A stretch of DNA of 54,019 bases from Bacillus sp. JCM 19041 (lineage in GTDB: Bacteria > Bacillota > Bacilli > Bacillales > Bacillaceae_D), in NCBI GenBank assembly GCA_001310375.1, contig BAXC01000019.1:1-54019 (forward strand). The letters are read 5' to 3'. The position numbers and the translations under genes are program-made. Each line of letters starts with the position of its first letter. Position 1 is the first letter of the stretch. This document shows, one piece after another, positions 1 through 9,333 of this stretch. Below the pieces are notes generated by a model. That model saw only the letters and a list, made by a program, of their open reading frames with translations, searched no databases and was not told the origin of the DNA.

Positions 1-7
1 GGGTGGG

Positions 8-940
8 ATGATGCAGCCGAGCAAAGTTGAATGGGGCACGCAATCGGTTCGAAGAAAAAAAAGTATCTTTAAAGCTTACGGCAATTACTTGTTTGTATTA
101 CCGGGGTTGTTGTTTCTAAGCGTGTTTATGTTGTTTCCAATTGCATACAATGTGTTTTTAACCTTTAAAAATGTAACCGTATTCAATATTATGTCAGGAT
201 CTGATTTTATCTGGTTTGAAAATTATTTAACGGTATTAACGGATCCGATTTTTTTGTCCTCGATTGGGAATTCTGTCATTTTTACGGGGCTCTGTCTTGT
301 GTTTCAATTTATGATTGGACTCGCGTTGGCCTTGTTCTTTAATCGGAAATTTCCGGGTAGAGGCATTATGCGTTCTCTTATTTTAATGGCATGGATGATT
401 CCGCTTGTCATCACAGGAAATCTATTTCAATGGATGTTTGCTGGGGAGTACGGCATTATTAATCATTTCCTCATGTGGATCGGTTTTATTCAAGAGCCGA
501 TTTATTGGGTGTCAAATGAAGATACGGCTCTTTATAGCACCATTATTGCAAATATTTGGATCGGGATTCCGTTTAATATGGTTATTCTGCTTGCGGCACT
601 TCAATCGTTGCCAGTTGAAGTTTATGAAGCAGCGCGAGTGGATGGTGCATCTAAAGCAAGGCAGCTGTTTTCGATTACGCTGCCATTGTTAAAACCAACC
701 TTGTTTATCCTCGTTATGCTCGGGATCATATACACCTTTAAAGTGTTTGACATTATTTTAATAATGACACAGGGAGGACCGGTTTACTCGTCGACAGTTG
801 TTCCGTTTTATGCTTATGAACAAGCCTTCATCCATTACAACTTCAGTATTGGCGCTACGATTACAACCATCATGTTGTTTATGTTAATCGTCGTCTCGCT
901 TGTTTACTTGTACTTTGTTAATAAGGAGGAAACAGAATGA
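8..940 (+). CDS. Sugar ABC transporter permease, MalF/UgpA-type
   Basis: Inner-membrane permease of a carbohydrate ABC importer (CUT1 family). About 310 residues with six predicted membrane segments; the first follows a short basic N-terminus (residues about 25-48). The cytoplasmic loop that docks the ATPase is visible around residues 200-222 (EVYEAARVDGASKARQLF, then ITLPLLKP), the family's EAA motif. ATG codons lie at 8 and 11, and the window edge hides most of the ribosome binding site, so the start is not certain. It overlaps the next permease by four bases (ATGA), a sign of translational coupling. The solute-binding protein should lie just upstream, outside the window. The substrate is unknown; the following isomerase/epimerase suggests an unusual sugar. 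Confidence 0.88.
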   Translation: MMQPSKVEWGTQSVRRKKSIFKAYGNYLFVLPGLLFLSVFMLFPIAYNVFLTFKNVTVFNIMSGSDFIWFENYLTVLTDPIFLSSIGNSVIFTGLCLVFQFMIGLALALFFNRKFPGRGIMRSLILMAWMIPLVITGNLFQWMFAGEYGIINHFLMWIGFIQEPIYWVSNEDTALYSTIIANIWIGIPFNMVILLAALQSLPVEVYEAARVDGASKARQLFSITLPLLKPTLFILVMLGIIYTFKVFDIILIMTQGGPVYSSTVVPFYAYEQAFIHYNFSIGATITTIMLFMLIVVSLVYLYFVNKEETE

Positions 941-1769
941 AAAATCGATTTTGGCAAAGCCAATCTGTTGCAACCATCATTGCGCTCTTCTCGACGATGC
1001 TCTTTTTGTTTCCTGTTTATTGGATGTTTACAACGTCGATTAAGCCGATGTCATCTATTTTTTCTGTTCCACCGGAATTGGTTCCATCAAATGTAACCGC
1101 AGAGGCGTATACAGAAAACATTCTTAAAAACCCTGATTTGCTTGGTTTTTTCTTAAATAGCCTCATCATTGCGGGAGGGACTCTAATTTTGACTCTGTTG
1201 CTTGCCGCACCAATCGCCTATGCTTGGCAAGACTTGATATAAAAGGAAAGGGACCGATCATTGGGATCATGTTGGTGACACAAATGTTACCAAGTATTAT
1301 GCTGGCGTTGCCGTTTTTCTTGTTGTTTTCAGCGTTAGGTTTATTAAATAGCTTTCCTGCACTCATCTTGGCAAATACAACAACAGCGATGCCTTTTGCG
1401 ATATTAGTGCTCCGTCCATTCTTTATGTCGATTCCAAAAGGGTTAGAAGAAGCAGCCGCTATTGATGGGAGCAATCGGTTCTTCACCTTTGTCCGGATCA
1501 TTTTGCCACTTGCTAAACCAGGCTTGCTGACAGTGGGTTTATTTGCTTTCTTGTTTGCTTGGGGTGACTTGTTATTTGCGCTCATTTTAACGACAGACGA
1601 AAGTATTCGTCCACTAACACTTTATCTGTTTACATTTATCGGTCAATACGGGACCGATTGGAACAGTTTAATGGCCGTTTCATTCGTTGCGGTCATTCCA
1701 ATCATTTTGATATTTATTTTCTTCCAAAAGCATATTGTCGAAGGAATTGCATCTGGATCAATGAAATAA
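937..1769 (+). CDS. Sugar ABC transporter permease, MalG-type (frameshifted)
   Basis: Partner permease of the preceding gene, with which it overlaps by ATGA. The first frame covers 937-1242 and the second continues to 1769. The join is at about 1231: reading AYA then WQD gives a stop, while one extra T gives AYALARLDIKGKG, which runs into the downstream frame. The EAA motif is in the second part (GLEEAAAIDGSNRFFTF, then ILPLAKPGL) and the C-terminus ends in GIASGSMK, as in MalG-type permeases. Total about 277 residues, normal for the family. I treat the break as a missing base, not a real pseudogene, because both halves are well conserved and similar breaks occur throughout the window. Confidence 0.82.
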
Positions 1770-1788
1770 TAACTGGAGGGTTTTAACA

Positions 1789-2751
1789 ATGAAATTAGGT
1801 GTTTTTGCAGTCTTATACGGAAAAAAAACACTCGAAGAGATGCTTGATCATATACAATCAAAAGGGCTTGATACAGTCGAAATTGGCGCAGGAGGTTATA
1901 TTGGAGACGCCCATTGTAAACCATTGGAATTGCTCCAAGATGAACAGAAGCTCTCGACCTTTAAACAAATGTTTGAACAACGGGGCATCACGATCAGCGC
2001 ACTAAGCTGTCACGGAAATGGACTTCATCCAAATCGGGATGTAGGTGACGATCATGACCGAATCTTTGATGCCACAGTCGAACTAGCAGCAAAGCTTGGC
2101 GTCGATACAGTTGTCACATTTTCTGGATGCCCGGGAGAATCAGAGCATTCCAAATACCCGGTTTGGAATACATGTCCTTGGCCACATGATTTCTCGGAAG
2201 TGCTAAAGTGGCAGTGGGACGAAAAAGTGATTCCATATTGGCGGAAGAAAAATGAGCTGCTTAAAAAGTATGACGTACGAGTGGCTATCGAACCACATCC
2301 TGGTTTTGTAGTCTACAATAACGAGACGTTGCTTCGCTTACGACAGGAGTGTGGGGTTCAGATTGGTGCGAACTTTGATCCTAGTCATTACTTTTGGCAA
2401 GGCATGGATCCAGCTGTCTGCATACGTGAGCTGGGAGAGGCCATTTATCACTTTCACGCGAAGGACACGAAAGTGGAGCGCATTAATGCCGAACGCAACG
2501 GCGTTCTTGATATGAAACCTTACCGAGATATGGCAAACCGCTCATGGGTTTTTCGAACGGTCGGATATGGACATAACGAAGAAGTGTGGCGCGATATAAT
2601 TAGTGCCTTGCAATTAGTTGGGTACAAAGGAGCTATTAGTATCGAACATGAAGATGGGTTAATGACCAATGAAGAAGGTCTTAATAAAGCCATTGCCTTC
2701 TTGAAAGATTCCATTGTAGTGAATGCTGCTGGAGAAATGTGGTGGGTGTAG
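1789..2751 (+). CDS. Sugar phosphate isomerase/epimerase family protein (TIM barrel)
   Basis: A 320-residue xylose-isomerase-like TIM barrel protein of the AP endonuclease 2/IolE superfamily. It starts MKLGVFAVLYGKKTLEEM after a good ribosome binding site (TGGAGGG). Metal-ligand-type residues typical of the fold are visible: VAIEPHPGF (E), GANFDPSHYFW (D and H), YHFHAKDTK (H, D) and ISIEHEDG (E). It follows the two permeases by 19 bases and is the last gene of the operon, since a strong terminator lies 27 bases after the stop. It probably isomerises or epimerises the imported sugar or a derivative. The exact reaction cannot be read from sequence, because the family includes inosose dehydratase, ketose 3-epimerases and others. 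Confidence 0.85.
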   Translation: MKLGVFAVLYGKKTLEEMLDHIQSKGLDTVEIGAGGYIGDAHCKPLELLQDEQKLSTFKQMFEQRGITISALSCHGNGLHPNRDVGDDHDRIFDATVELAAKLGVDTVVTFSGCPGESEHSKYPVWNTCPWPHDFSEVLKWQWDEKVIPYWRKKNELLKKYDVRVAIEPHPGFVVYNNETLLRLRQECGVQIGANFDPSHYFWQGMDPAVCIRELGEAIYHFHAKDTKVERINAERNGVLDMKPYRDMANRSWVFRTVGYGHNEEVWRDIISALQLVGYKGAISIEHEDGLMTNEEGLNKAIAFLKDSIVVNAAGEMWWV

Positions 2752-2777
2752 AGTTGAATTATGTTTTTTGCTTCATG

Positions 2778-2808
2778 AGTCTAGGCGTAGAGCCTAGACT
2801 TTTTTTTT
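2778..2808 (+). terminator. Rho-independent terminator
   Basis: Stem GTCTAGGC / GCCTAGAC (2779-2786 with 2792-2799), five-base loop and a run of nine T. It closes the sugar ABC/isomerase operon. Confidence 0.9.
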
Positions 2809-2877
2809 GCCAGTTGCGTATGTTTCCGCTTTCATTATAAAGTAAGAACACTAGCATACTATTGAAGGAGAGATTCG

Positions 2878-4745
2878 ATGGGGTTTGTCATCCAAGAAAA
2901 AAGCTATAAGAATGACCCTACTAGTGTCAATAGCGAGCGGATTATTGTGTCTTCGTCCTCTTCCTTAGGGATTTTACGTGAGAAGCTTGTTCAAAACATT
3001 GGTATTAAACGGATTGGCGGTTTCTTGTTCCATTTTGGTTATGATATGGGTGTCAATGCCGCCAAACAAGCGATGGAGCGGGAAAAATCAATCGAACAAT
3101 TGATTAAAGATGGGCCGAAATGGCATGTGAAAAGTGGACAGATACGAGATTTTGAACATAAATGTGTGGTTGAATATGGTGTGGATGGGCAAGTCGTTTC
3201 CGTTGTTGGACAAGGAAAGTGGGTTGGTTCATATGAAGCGTATGAACATAAGAAACGAATTGGACAAGCGGATGCTCCTGTATGCCACACGCTACTTGGC
3301 TATTCAAGCGGTTTTATGTCAACAATATTCGGGCGTGAGTTGTTGGCTCGAGAGTTGACGTGTACAGGGGCGGGTCATGCTGAATGCCGTTGGGTCATTA
3401 AATTAAAAGAAGATTGGCATCAAGATATGCATGATGATATTTATCAAGAAAACCATTCGCCGATCTTACAAGAATTAGAGTTTACGTATGACCAGCTGCT
3501 TGAACAAACCAATCTTGTGACAAAACTTTCGTCTTTCCAAAAGCGGTTAACGCAGGAGATTGTTGATGGAAGTGATTTGCAGTCGGTAACGAATCGGGCC
3601 TATGAGATTTTAAAAGTTCCGATCATTATTGATGATTTGAACTTAGACTCGATCTCGTTTGCCGGTGTTTCAGAGGAACGAATTAAAAGCATTAATGAAG
3701 AGAGCAAGAAAAAGCTTCCAGGATATGTTGTGAAAAACCGGAAAAAGTATGCAGTGCCATTCCGAAAAAAAGTGATGGAATTAAGCAAGGGATTTCGTTA
3801 CATTGTTCCGATTTTAGTGGAGAATGAAATTCTTGGCTATTGCTCGACTTTGTTAACAGAGGAAGAGAATTACCATACAAATGAACATTATTTCTTTGTT
3901 GAACATTTAGCAAATGCAGTTGCCTTAATTTTGTTAAATGAAAAACGCGTTTTGATTCAAATGAACGGATGAAAGGGAACTTCTTTGAACAAATTCTGGA
4001 ACAAAAGTATTCGGATACGGAATTTATAAATAAAGGAAAGTATATTGGCTTAAACCTAAATACATCGTTCCATATTGCGGTCATTGATTATAAAAATACG
4101 ATGGATTCTGTTGAAGAGGAATTCGCCTTTAATGAACATATAATGGAATCGACCTTTCACTTTTTTAATAAAGAACGGGTTTCAGTTTTAACAGCGCTTC
4201 GCGAAGGGAAAGTGACGATTTACTTGTCGGGTTTATCAGACAAGCAAGTAGAAAAAGTGATGCGGTCCTTTTACAAAAAGCTTGAGGAGGACTATCCAAA
4301 TACTGAAATCCGGATGGGTATCAGCCAAACTGGTGAACATATTGGACATGTTCTTGATCGATACAAGGAAGCAACACTTGCGCTAAGACTAGCGATTAAG
4401 AAACCAATCATTTCATATGTTGATTTAGGGATTGTTGGCGTTCTTCTTAATACTGAACAAGTACAAGGAATTCAAATGGTGATGAAGCAAGAACTTGGTG
4501 GCTTGGATGAGTTGAAGGAAGAAAAACGAAATGAGTTATTAAAAACCTTGTATTATTTTCTTGAAAATGGAGGGAATCTCGAACAAACAAAGCGTGACTT
4601 GGCACTATCGATGAGTGGACTTAGGCACCGGGTATTAAAATTAGAAGAGCTACTTGAAAAAGACCTAAGAAATCCGAAGCAAGCCCATCAATTGTTTTTA
4701 ATGTTGCAAATTATGGTCGTCTTAAAAGAATTGGATCTAAGCTAA
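2878..4745 (+). CDS. XylR_N/V4R sensor - PucR-type HTH regulator (frame break or split gene)
   Basis: Likely activator of the adjacent aromatic operon. The first frame (2878-3972, 364 residues) has a XylR/DmpR-type N-terminal sensor followed by a V4R domain; the V4R core is visible as VCHTLLGYSSGF, FGRELLARELTC and TGAGHAECRW, with C136, C162 and C170 as possible metal ligands. Residues 225-360 look GAF-like. The second frame (3969-4745, 258 residues) has a PucR/CdaR-like middle domain and a C-terminal helix-turn-helix (GGNLEQTKRDLALSMSGLRH). The frames overlap as ATGA, so this could be two coupled genes. One missing base at about 3968-3972 would instead give a single regulator of about 620 residues, which I prefer because the first frame has no DNA-binding domain. 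In DmpR/XylR relatives the sensor controls a sigma-54 AAA+ domain, which is absent here. Confidence 0.75.
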
Positions 4746-4784
4746 AACCATGCAGAGCGCCGGCGCTCTGCATGGTTTCTTTTT
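4745..4784. terminator. Terminator after aromatic regulator
   Basis: Perfect 34-base palindrome (arms 4745-4761 and 4762-4778) that begins in the regulator's stop codon and is followed by a T-rich stretch. It separates the regulator from the operator region of the catabolic operon. Confidence 0.9.
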
Positions 4785-4789
4785 TCTTT

Positions 4790-4838
4790 AATGAACAAAG
4801 TTTGTTCATTTTTTCGTGGGAGTTCAACAAAGTTTGTT
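4790..4838. promoter_or_regulatory. Twin operator dyads ACAAAGTTTGT
   Basis: Two copies of the dyad AACAAAGTTTGTT. The first is part of a perfect 10+1+10 palindrome (4790-4810, centre 4800). The second has 6+1+6 perfect arms (4826-4838, centre 4832). The centres are 32 bp apart, about three helical turns, so two dimers would sit on the same DNA face. They lie between the regulator's terminator and the monooxygenase gene. Inference: binding sites of the XylR_N/V4R-PucR regulator. Confidence 0.7.
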
Positions 4839-4881
4839 CTTACGTAATCGCTTTCACTGCGATAAATTATGAATTAATAAA

Positions 4882-4895
4882 TGAAAGCGCAAACA
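4882..4895 (+). promoter_or_regulatory. cre-like site (CcpA)
   Basis: TGAAAGCGCAAACA matches the Bacillus cre consensus TGWAARCGYTWNCW at 13 of 14 positions. It lies in the leader of the monooxygenase gene, about 40 bases before the chosen start. Carbon catabolite repression of an aromatic operon would make sense. Confidence 0.5.
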
Positions 4896-4934
4896 AAAGA
4901 GAAACAGAGAAAATTCATAAAAGGAGTGCGGAAT

Positions 4935-6122
4935 ATGAGTGAGCTTAGTGTGAAAGAAGCCTATACATCAGTAGAAGAAGAGTTATTGGAATATGCACAT
5001 CAAGTTGGGAAGTTGGCAGAAGAAGAAGCGGTATTTGCTGAAGCAAACGCAAATGTTTCTCCAAAAGTGATCGAGTTACTAAAGCAAACCGGTCTTACGA
5101 AAATGATGCTACCACAAGAATATGATGGACCAAAAGTAAGCATTAAGACATTTGGGAAAGTCATCCGAACGATTGCGAATTACAATATCTCAGCAGCGTG
5201 GCTAGCTTATCTTTACCCGCTTCATAATATGTTGCCTTCTTACTTGCCTAAAGAAGGGCAAGAAGAAATTATACAAGACGGTGGCTTAATTAGTGATATT
5301 TTCGCCGCAGTTGGCACAGCCAAGCGTGATGGCAATGGCTACCGTGTTAGCGGTACATGGAACTTCGTTAGTGGCGTCAATCACAGTGGTTGGGTCGGTG
5401 TAGGTGTGAAATTGCAAATGCCTGATAGCGATAAGCCGGAAACATGCTTACCGATTCTAAGAACATCGGAAGTTCAAATTGTAGAGAATTGGGACACATT
5501 TGGTTTACGGGGAAGTGGAAGCAACCAAATCGTCGTGGATGATGTCTATGTCCCAATGGAACGTATTTTCCGTTTTGAGAATTTCCAAGATTCAAGACGC
5601 CCAGAGGATCAGAATTACGACAAAGACTATCCACTGTATCACGTTCCAATGTTTCCAGCTTTTTATTTCGGTTTCCCAGAAATTGCATTAGGTGGAACGG
5701 AACGCATTATTAACGAATTTAAGAAAATGACAGAAAAACGTGTGCGCTTAATGGATGGTGTGACGGAAAGTGAATCACCGCGTAGCCAACGTGTTCTTGC
5801 AGAGATCACAATGGAGTTCAAAGCGGCAGAAGCGTTAATGGATCAATACATTGATTTATTAGTTGATTATGAAAAAAATGGAGAAATAACTCCAGCATCC
5901 GAATTCTTTGCAATCCGTACAAAAATTATTAAAACATGTAGCGAAATTGGCTTGCGCATCTTGCTGACTCTTGGTGGCGGAGCTCTTTATAAAGGTGGAC
6001 CAATTGAATTATTCTTCCGTGATATTTTAGCAGTTGCTACACATAAGACGTCGCTTTACGAAGACTCAGTTGCGGCTTATGGACAAGAGTTATTCGGTTT
6101 TGACAGTGGTGTACGAGGATAA
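4935..6122 (+). CDS. Flavin-dependent monooxygenase, acyl-CoA dehydrogenase-fold (group D) oxygenase
   Basis: Oxygenase of a two-component flavin monooxygenase, probably hydroxylating a phenolic ring ortho to the existing hydroxyl. 395 residues from ATG 4935, chosen for AAGGAGTG seven bases upstream; an in-frame ATG at 4881 would add 18 residues but has no good site. The acyl-CoA dehydrogenase fold shows in the N-terminal helical part, the middle strand region (GTWNFVSGVNHSGW; TFGLRGSGSNQIVVDDVYVP) and the C-terminal helices ending with DILAVATHKTSLYED, whose His is conserved in C2-type p-hydroxyphenylacetate hydroxylase and HsaA relatives. The flavin reductase is the next gene, 31 bases on. 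HpaB-type enzymes are the usual partners of HpaD-like dioxygenases; this gene belongs to the analogous group D lineage. Substrate not determined. Confidence 0.8.
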   Translation: MSELSVKEAYTSVEEELLEYAHQVGKLAEEEAVFAEANANVSPKVIELLKQTGLTKMMLPQEYDGPKVSIKTFGKVIRTIANYNISAAWLAYLYPLHNMLPSYLPKEGQEEIIQDGGLISDIFAAVGTAKRDGNGYRVSGTWNFVSGVNHSGWVGVGVKLQMPDSDKPETCLPILRTSEVQIVENWDTFGLRGSGSNQIVVDDVYVPMERIFRFENFQDSRRPEDQNYDKDYPLYHVPMFPAFYFGFPEIALGGTERIINEFKKMTEKRVRLMDGVTESESPRSQRVLAEITMEFKAAEALMDQYIDLLVDYEKNGEITPASEFFAIRTKIIKTCSEIGLRILLTLGGGALYKGGPIELFFRDILAVATHKTSLYEDSVAAYGQELFGFDSGVRG

Positions 6123-6153
6123 TACAAGCAATTATAAAAAGAGGTGAATTTAA

Positions 6154-6636
6154 ATGGATGATCTTAAGTTCCGTAAAGCAATGGGACAATTTACAACTGG
6201 TGTAACGGTTATTGCGACAGAGACAGAGGAAAATGTTTTTGGAATGACAGCAAATGCGTTTATGTCCGTGTCGTTAGATCCGAAAATGATCTTAATTTCT
6301 GTCGGACACAATGCAAAAATTAAAGAAAAGATCCAGAAAAGTGGAAAGTTTTCGGTCAATATTTTGTCGAAGAATCAGCAAGATTTATCGATGCTGTTTG
6401 CTGGACAGCTAAAAGAAACACGCCAAGTTGACTTTGGTTATCTTGAAAGTGTGCCAGTCATTCCGAAAGCAGTCGTTTCCATCGCTTGTGATGTTTCATC
6501 GGAATACATTGAGGGCGATCACACATTATTTGTTGGTAAGGTGCTTGATTTGAACTTAGAAGATGAAGAGCCGCTTGTTTTTTATAGTGGCAAATATCGC
6601 TCGCTCCAAGAGGGAGAAGCAGTCATCCAAAAATAA
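6154..6636 (+). CDS. Flavin reductase (HpaC/DIM6-NTAB-like)
   Basis: 160-residue flavin:NAD(P)H oxidoreductase of the flavin_reduct family, supplying reduced flavin to the monooxygenase. The family signatures FTTGVTVIAT near the N-terminus (residues 10-19), FGMTANAFMSVSLDP (29-43) and FSVNILSKNQ are clear, and the length is typical of HpaC-type small reductases. The start has GAGGTG upstream. It is second in the operon. Confidence 0.88.
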   Translation: MDDLKFRKAMGQFTTGVTVIATETEENVFGMTANAFMSVSLDPKMILISVGHNAKIKEKIQKSGKFSVNILSKNQQDLSMLFAGQLKETRQVDFGYLESVPVIPKAVVSIACDVSSEYIEGDHTLFVGKVLDLNLEDEEPLVFYSGKYRSLQEGEAVIQK

Positions 6637-6654
6637 AGACAAGGAGAGGTTGAG

Positions 6655-7442
6655 ATGGAGTCCATCTTTCTTACAAATGAAACCATACGAAACGTTGAAA
6701 GCGACATAAAGAAAGTGGTTGCGCTTGGGAATTTTGATGGCCTTCATCTCGGACATTCAAAAGTCATTGAAACAGGCCTTGCTCTTGCTAAAGAAAAAGG
6801 ATTACCGCTTGGGGTGATGAGTTTTTCACCTCATCCACGGACGGTTTTAAACAAGCAACAAAATGCCTTTCATTATTTAATGCCGTTGCATGAAAAGGAA
6901 GAGAAACTAGCTGCATTAGGTGTCGATTACTTCTACATTGTTGAGTTTACGTTAGACTTTGCGCGTTTGTTACCAGAGCAATTCGAAGTTGACTATTTGC
7001 TAGGAGTAGGCGCAAACCATGTTGTTGCTGGGTTTGATTATAAGTATGGATTTAAAGGGCTGGTACGTTAAAAGCAATGGCTTTGCGCCGTCCAGAAATT
7101 AGTGTTACTGAAGTGGCGAAAGTTTCTCATGGCGGAGAAAAAATAAGCTCGACCTTAATTCGCACCTGTTTAGCGCAAGGGGATATTGGAGAAGTTATCC
7201 ATTTGCTAGGACAGCCATATCATAGCGAGTTTGTTCGTGAAGGTAGTCGCTTTGTTCCTAAAGCTAATTATATAATGCCAAAACCTGGACGCTACCGTGT
7301 CAAGATGACGTGCAGTGAACGCTCGTTAACGACAACGGTCGCTGTCGATTTACATGGGCAAATCGAAATGAATAGACAAGAAAGCCAACAGTTTAGTCAA
7401 CAGCACAACCTATTTATTGAATGGCACGAACAAGTGAGTTAA
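6655..7442 (+). CDS. FAD synthetase-like protein (RibF N-terminal domain; frameshifted)
   Basis: Nucleotidyltransferase of the bacterial FAD synthetase type, converting FMN plus ATP to FAD. The signature ALGNFDGLHLGH appears at residues 22-33, SFSPHPRTV at about 57-65 and an SSTLIR motif downstream; these are standard RibF features. The break is at about 7064: one more G in the run makes KYGFKGAGTLKAMAL. The repaired protein is about 262 residues, shorter than bifunctional RibF (about 310), and the C-terminal riboflavin kinase domain is not obvious. It lies between the flavin reductase and the ring-cleavage dioxygenase, so it appears dedicated to flavin supply for this pathway. The housekeeping ribF is presumably elsewhere. 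Confidence 0.8.
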
Positions 7443-7483
7443 GTGAAACGATTAATAGACTATAGAAAAAGGAATGATGCACG

Positions 7484-8440
7484 ATGATACTACGACTTGG
7501 ACAAATTGAATTGTTTGTAACGAATCTTGACCGCTCAAAGCATTTTTATGTAGATGTACTTGGTTTTACGGAAGTAGAGCGTACGGCGCAAAGCTTGTAT
7601 TTGAAAGCAACAGACGAGTTTGATCGGTACACGCTCATTCTAACTGAGAAAGAAGAAGCGGCACTGGGAAGCTTTGGCTTGCGTGTTTCGTCGCCAGAGC
7701 ACCTTGAATTCTTACAAAAGCAACACGAGGAAATGGGGATCCGAACTGAGTATGTGGAAGAGAACATTCACCCAGGTAAAGGTCCTGTCTTACGTGTTGC
7801 TGAACCAAATGGTCACCCAGTAGAATTTTATCATGACATGGAACAAATCAAAGTTGGACAAGGTGTGGTAGGGGTAGATGCATTGCCAATGCGTCATACA
7901 CACTTGCAAAACGGGATTCCACCAGTACGAATCGATCATATGAACATTCGAGTGCCAAGCGTCGATAAAGCGCTAGACTATTGGCAAGAAATTGGCTTTT
8001 CAATTTCAGAGTATGTGCAAGATGAGAATGAAAAGTATGCGGCATGGACGCGTGCAAAAACATCGACACATGATGTCGCACTTGTGAAGCATGATACGGC
8101 TTCGTTGCACCATATTGCTTATGTTGTTGATGGTGTTGCTGCGGTTGTACGTACGGCTGATTTACTTGCAGATGCTGGTTACCGTGATTCTGTTGAGTAC
8201 GGTCCGGGACGTCATGGCGTGACAAATGCGTTCTTCTTATACATTAAAGATCCAGACGGACATCGAATCGAAATTTATTCAGGTGATTACAACCGCGATC
8301 AGGATCTACCACCAATCGGTTGGACAAAAGAACAGTATTTAGAAAAAGGAAGACTATGGTGGGGGCCATCTGTACCGGAAAGCTTTGTTGAAACAACACC
8401 TATTAATAAGGAATGGATGAAAGACACTGTCACGAAATAA
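7484..8440 (+). CDS. Extradiol ring-cleavage dioxygenase (HpaD/catechol 2,3-dioxygenase type)
   Basis: Type I extradiol dioxygenase with two vicinal-oxygen-chelate domains, 318 residues. The iron ligands are visible as H152 (RIDHMNIRV), H210 (SLHHIAYVV) and E263 (HRIEIYSGDY), with the second-sphere acid/base His at H196 (STHDVAL). The spacings match homoprotocatechuate 2,3-dioxygenase to within one residue. The C-terminal tail with WWGPSVPESF also resembles that enzyme. It cleaves a catechol made by the upstream monooxygenase next to the diol. It is intact, with a ribosome binding site (AAGGAATG). The true substrate may be a substituted catechol other than homoprotocatechuate, because the downstream hydrolase is typical of pathways whose ring-fission product is a ketone. 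Confidence 0.9.
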   Translation: MILRLGQIELFVTNLDRSKHFYVDVLGFTEVERTAQSLYLKATDEFDRYTLILTEKEEAALGSFGLRVSSPEHLEFLQKQHEEMGIRTEYVEENIHPGKGPVLRVAEPNGHPVEFYHDMEQIKVGQGVVGVDALPMRHTHLQNGIPPVRIDHMNIRVPSVDKALDYWQEIGFSISEYVQDENEKYAAWTRAKTSTHDVALVKHDTASLHHIAYVVDGVAAVVRTADLLADAGYRDSVEYGPGRHGVTNAFFLYIKDPDGHRIEIYSGDYNRDQDLPPIGWTKEQYLEKGRLWWGPSVPESFVETTPINKEWMKDTVTK

Positions 8441-8465
8441 AACAGATTGTTAGGAGGATGCAACG

Positions 8466-9319
8466 ATGACTTTATGGACAGAGATGCAAGATTTACAATA
8501 TAGCCTGTATTACCTTGATGCTGACGGAATTAAAACGCGTGTACTTGAAGCAGGTCAAGGAGAACCATTAATTCTACTTCATGGTACAGGTGGTCATATC
8601 GAAGCGTATGGCCGCAATATAAAAGGGTTAAGTGAGAAGTTCCGTGTGATCTGTATCGATATGGTTGGTCACGGCTACACGGATAAGCCCGATCAACCTT
8701 ATGGCATCGACTTTTACAGTGATCATTTACTCGCTGTCATTAAAGCGCTAGGACTAAAAGAAGTACTCCTTTCAGGCGAATCGCTTGGTGGATGGGTAGC
8801 TGGCTGGTTTGCGGCCCATCATCCTGAATACGTAAAAGCGATGGTCTTAAACACACCAGGTAATGTCAATAGTGACCCGAAGATTATGAAAGGGTTACGC
8901 GACTCAACAATTAAAGCGGTTGTTGAAGCAAATTATGAAAATGTGAAAACACGTTTAGAATGGCTTATGTATGACAAGAGTCAAGTAACGGATGAATTAA
9001 TTGAAGCGCGTTATAAGATCTATACTCAACCCGAGTACCAACGTGCCGTATACAATATCGTACACTTGCAGGAGATTGAACCACGCAAGAAATACATTTG
9101 GGATCCATCATGTGCTCAAAGATTGAAGCACCAACATTGCTTGCCTGGACGGATCATGATCCAACATCGACTGTTGAACAAGCGAAACCAATTAAAGAAA
9201 TGATTCCAGGTAGTGAACTAACAGTGATTGAAAATGCAGGACACTGGCCACAGTGGGAACAAGTTGATGCCTTTAATGATGTGATCATCAACTATTTTAC
9301 TGAAAAGGGTTACGTGTAA
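8466..9319 (+). CDS. Meta-cleavage product hydrolase (alpha/beta hydrolase; frameshifted)
   Basis: C-C bond hydrolase of the XylF/MhpC/HsaD type acting on the dioxygenase product. The oxyanion motif LHGTGG is near residue 38, the nucleophile elbow is GESLGGW, the acid is in WTDHDPT and the catalytic His is in NAGHWPQWE, a very typical C-terminus for meta-cleavage hydrolases. The first frame covers 8466-9203; the second carries the Asp and His. The break is at about 9113, where one more A restores IWDPSMCSKIEAPTLL. The repaired length is about 284 residues, normal for the family. AGGAGG precedes the ATG. Confidence 0.85.
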
Positions 9320-9333
9320 GGAGGCGAATACAA

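Noticed and set aside
1166..1585. Long minus-strand open frame opposite the second permease
   Set aside because: It mirrors a well-conserved ABC permease, has no ribosome binding site and no recognisable domain.
7848..8225. Minus-strand open frame of 125 codons inside the dioxygenase gene
   Set aside because: His/Gln-rich translation typical of antisense reading; the plus-strand gene has full catalytic motifs.
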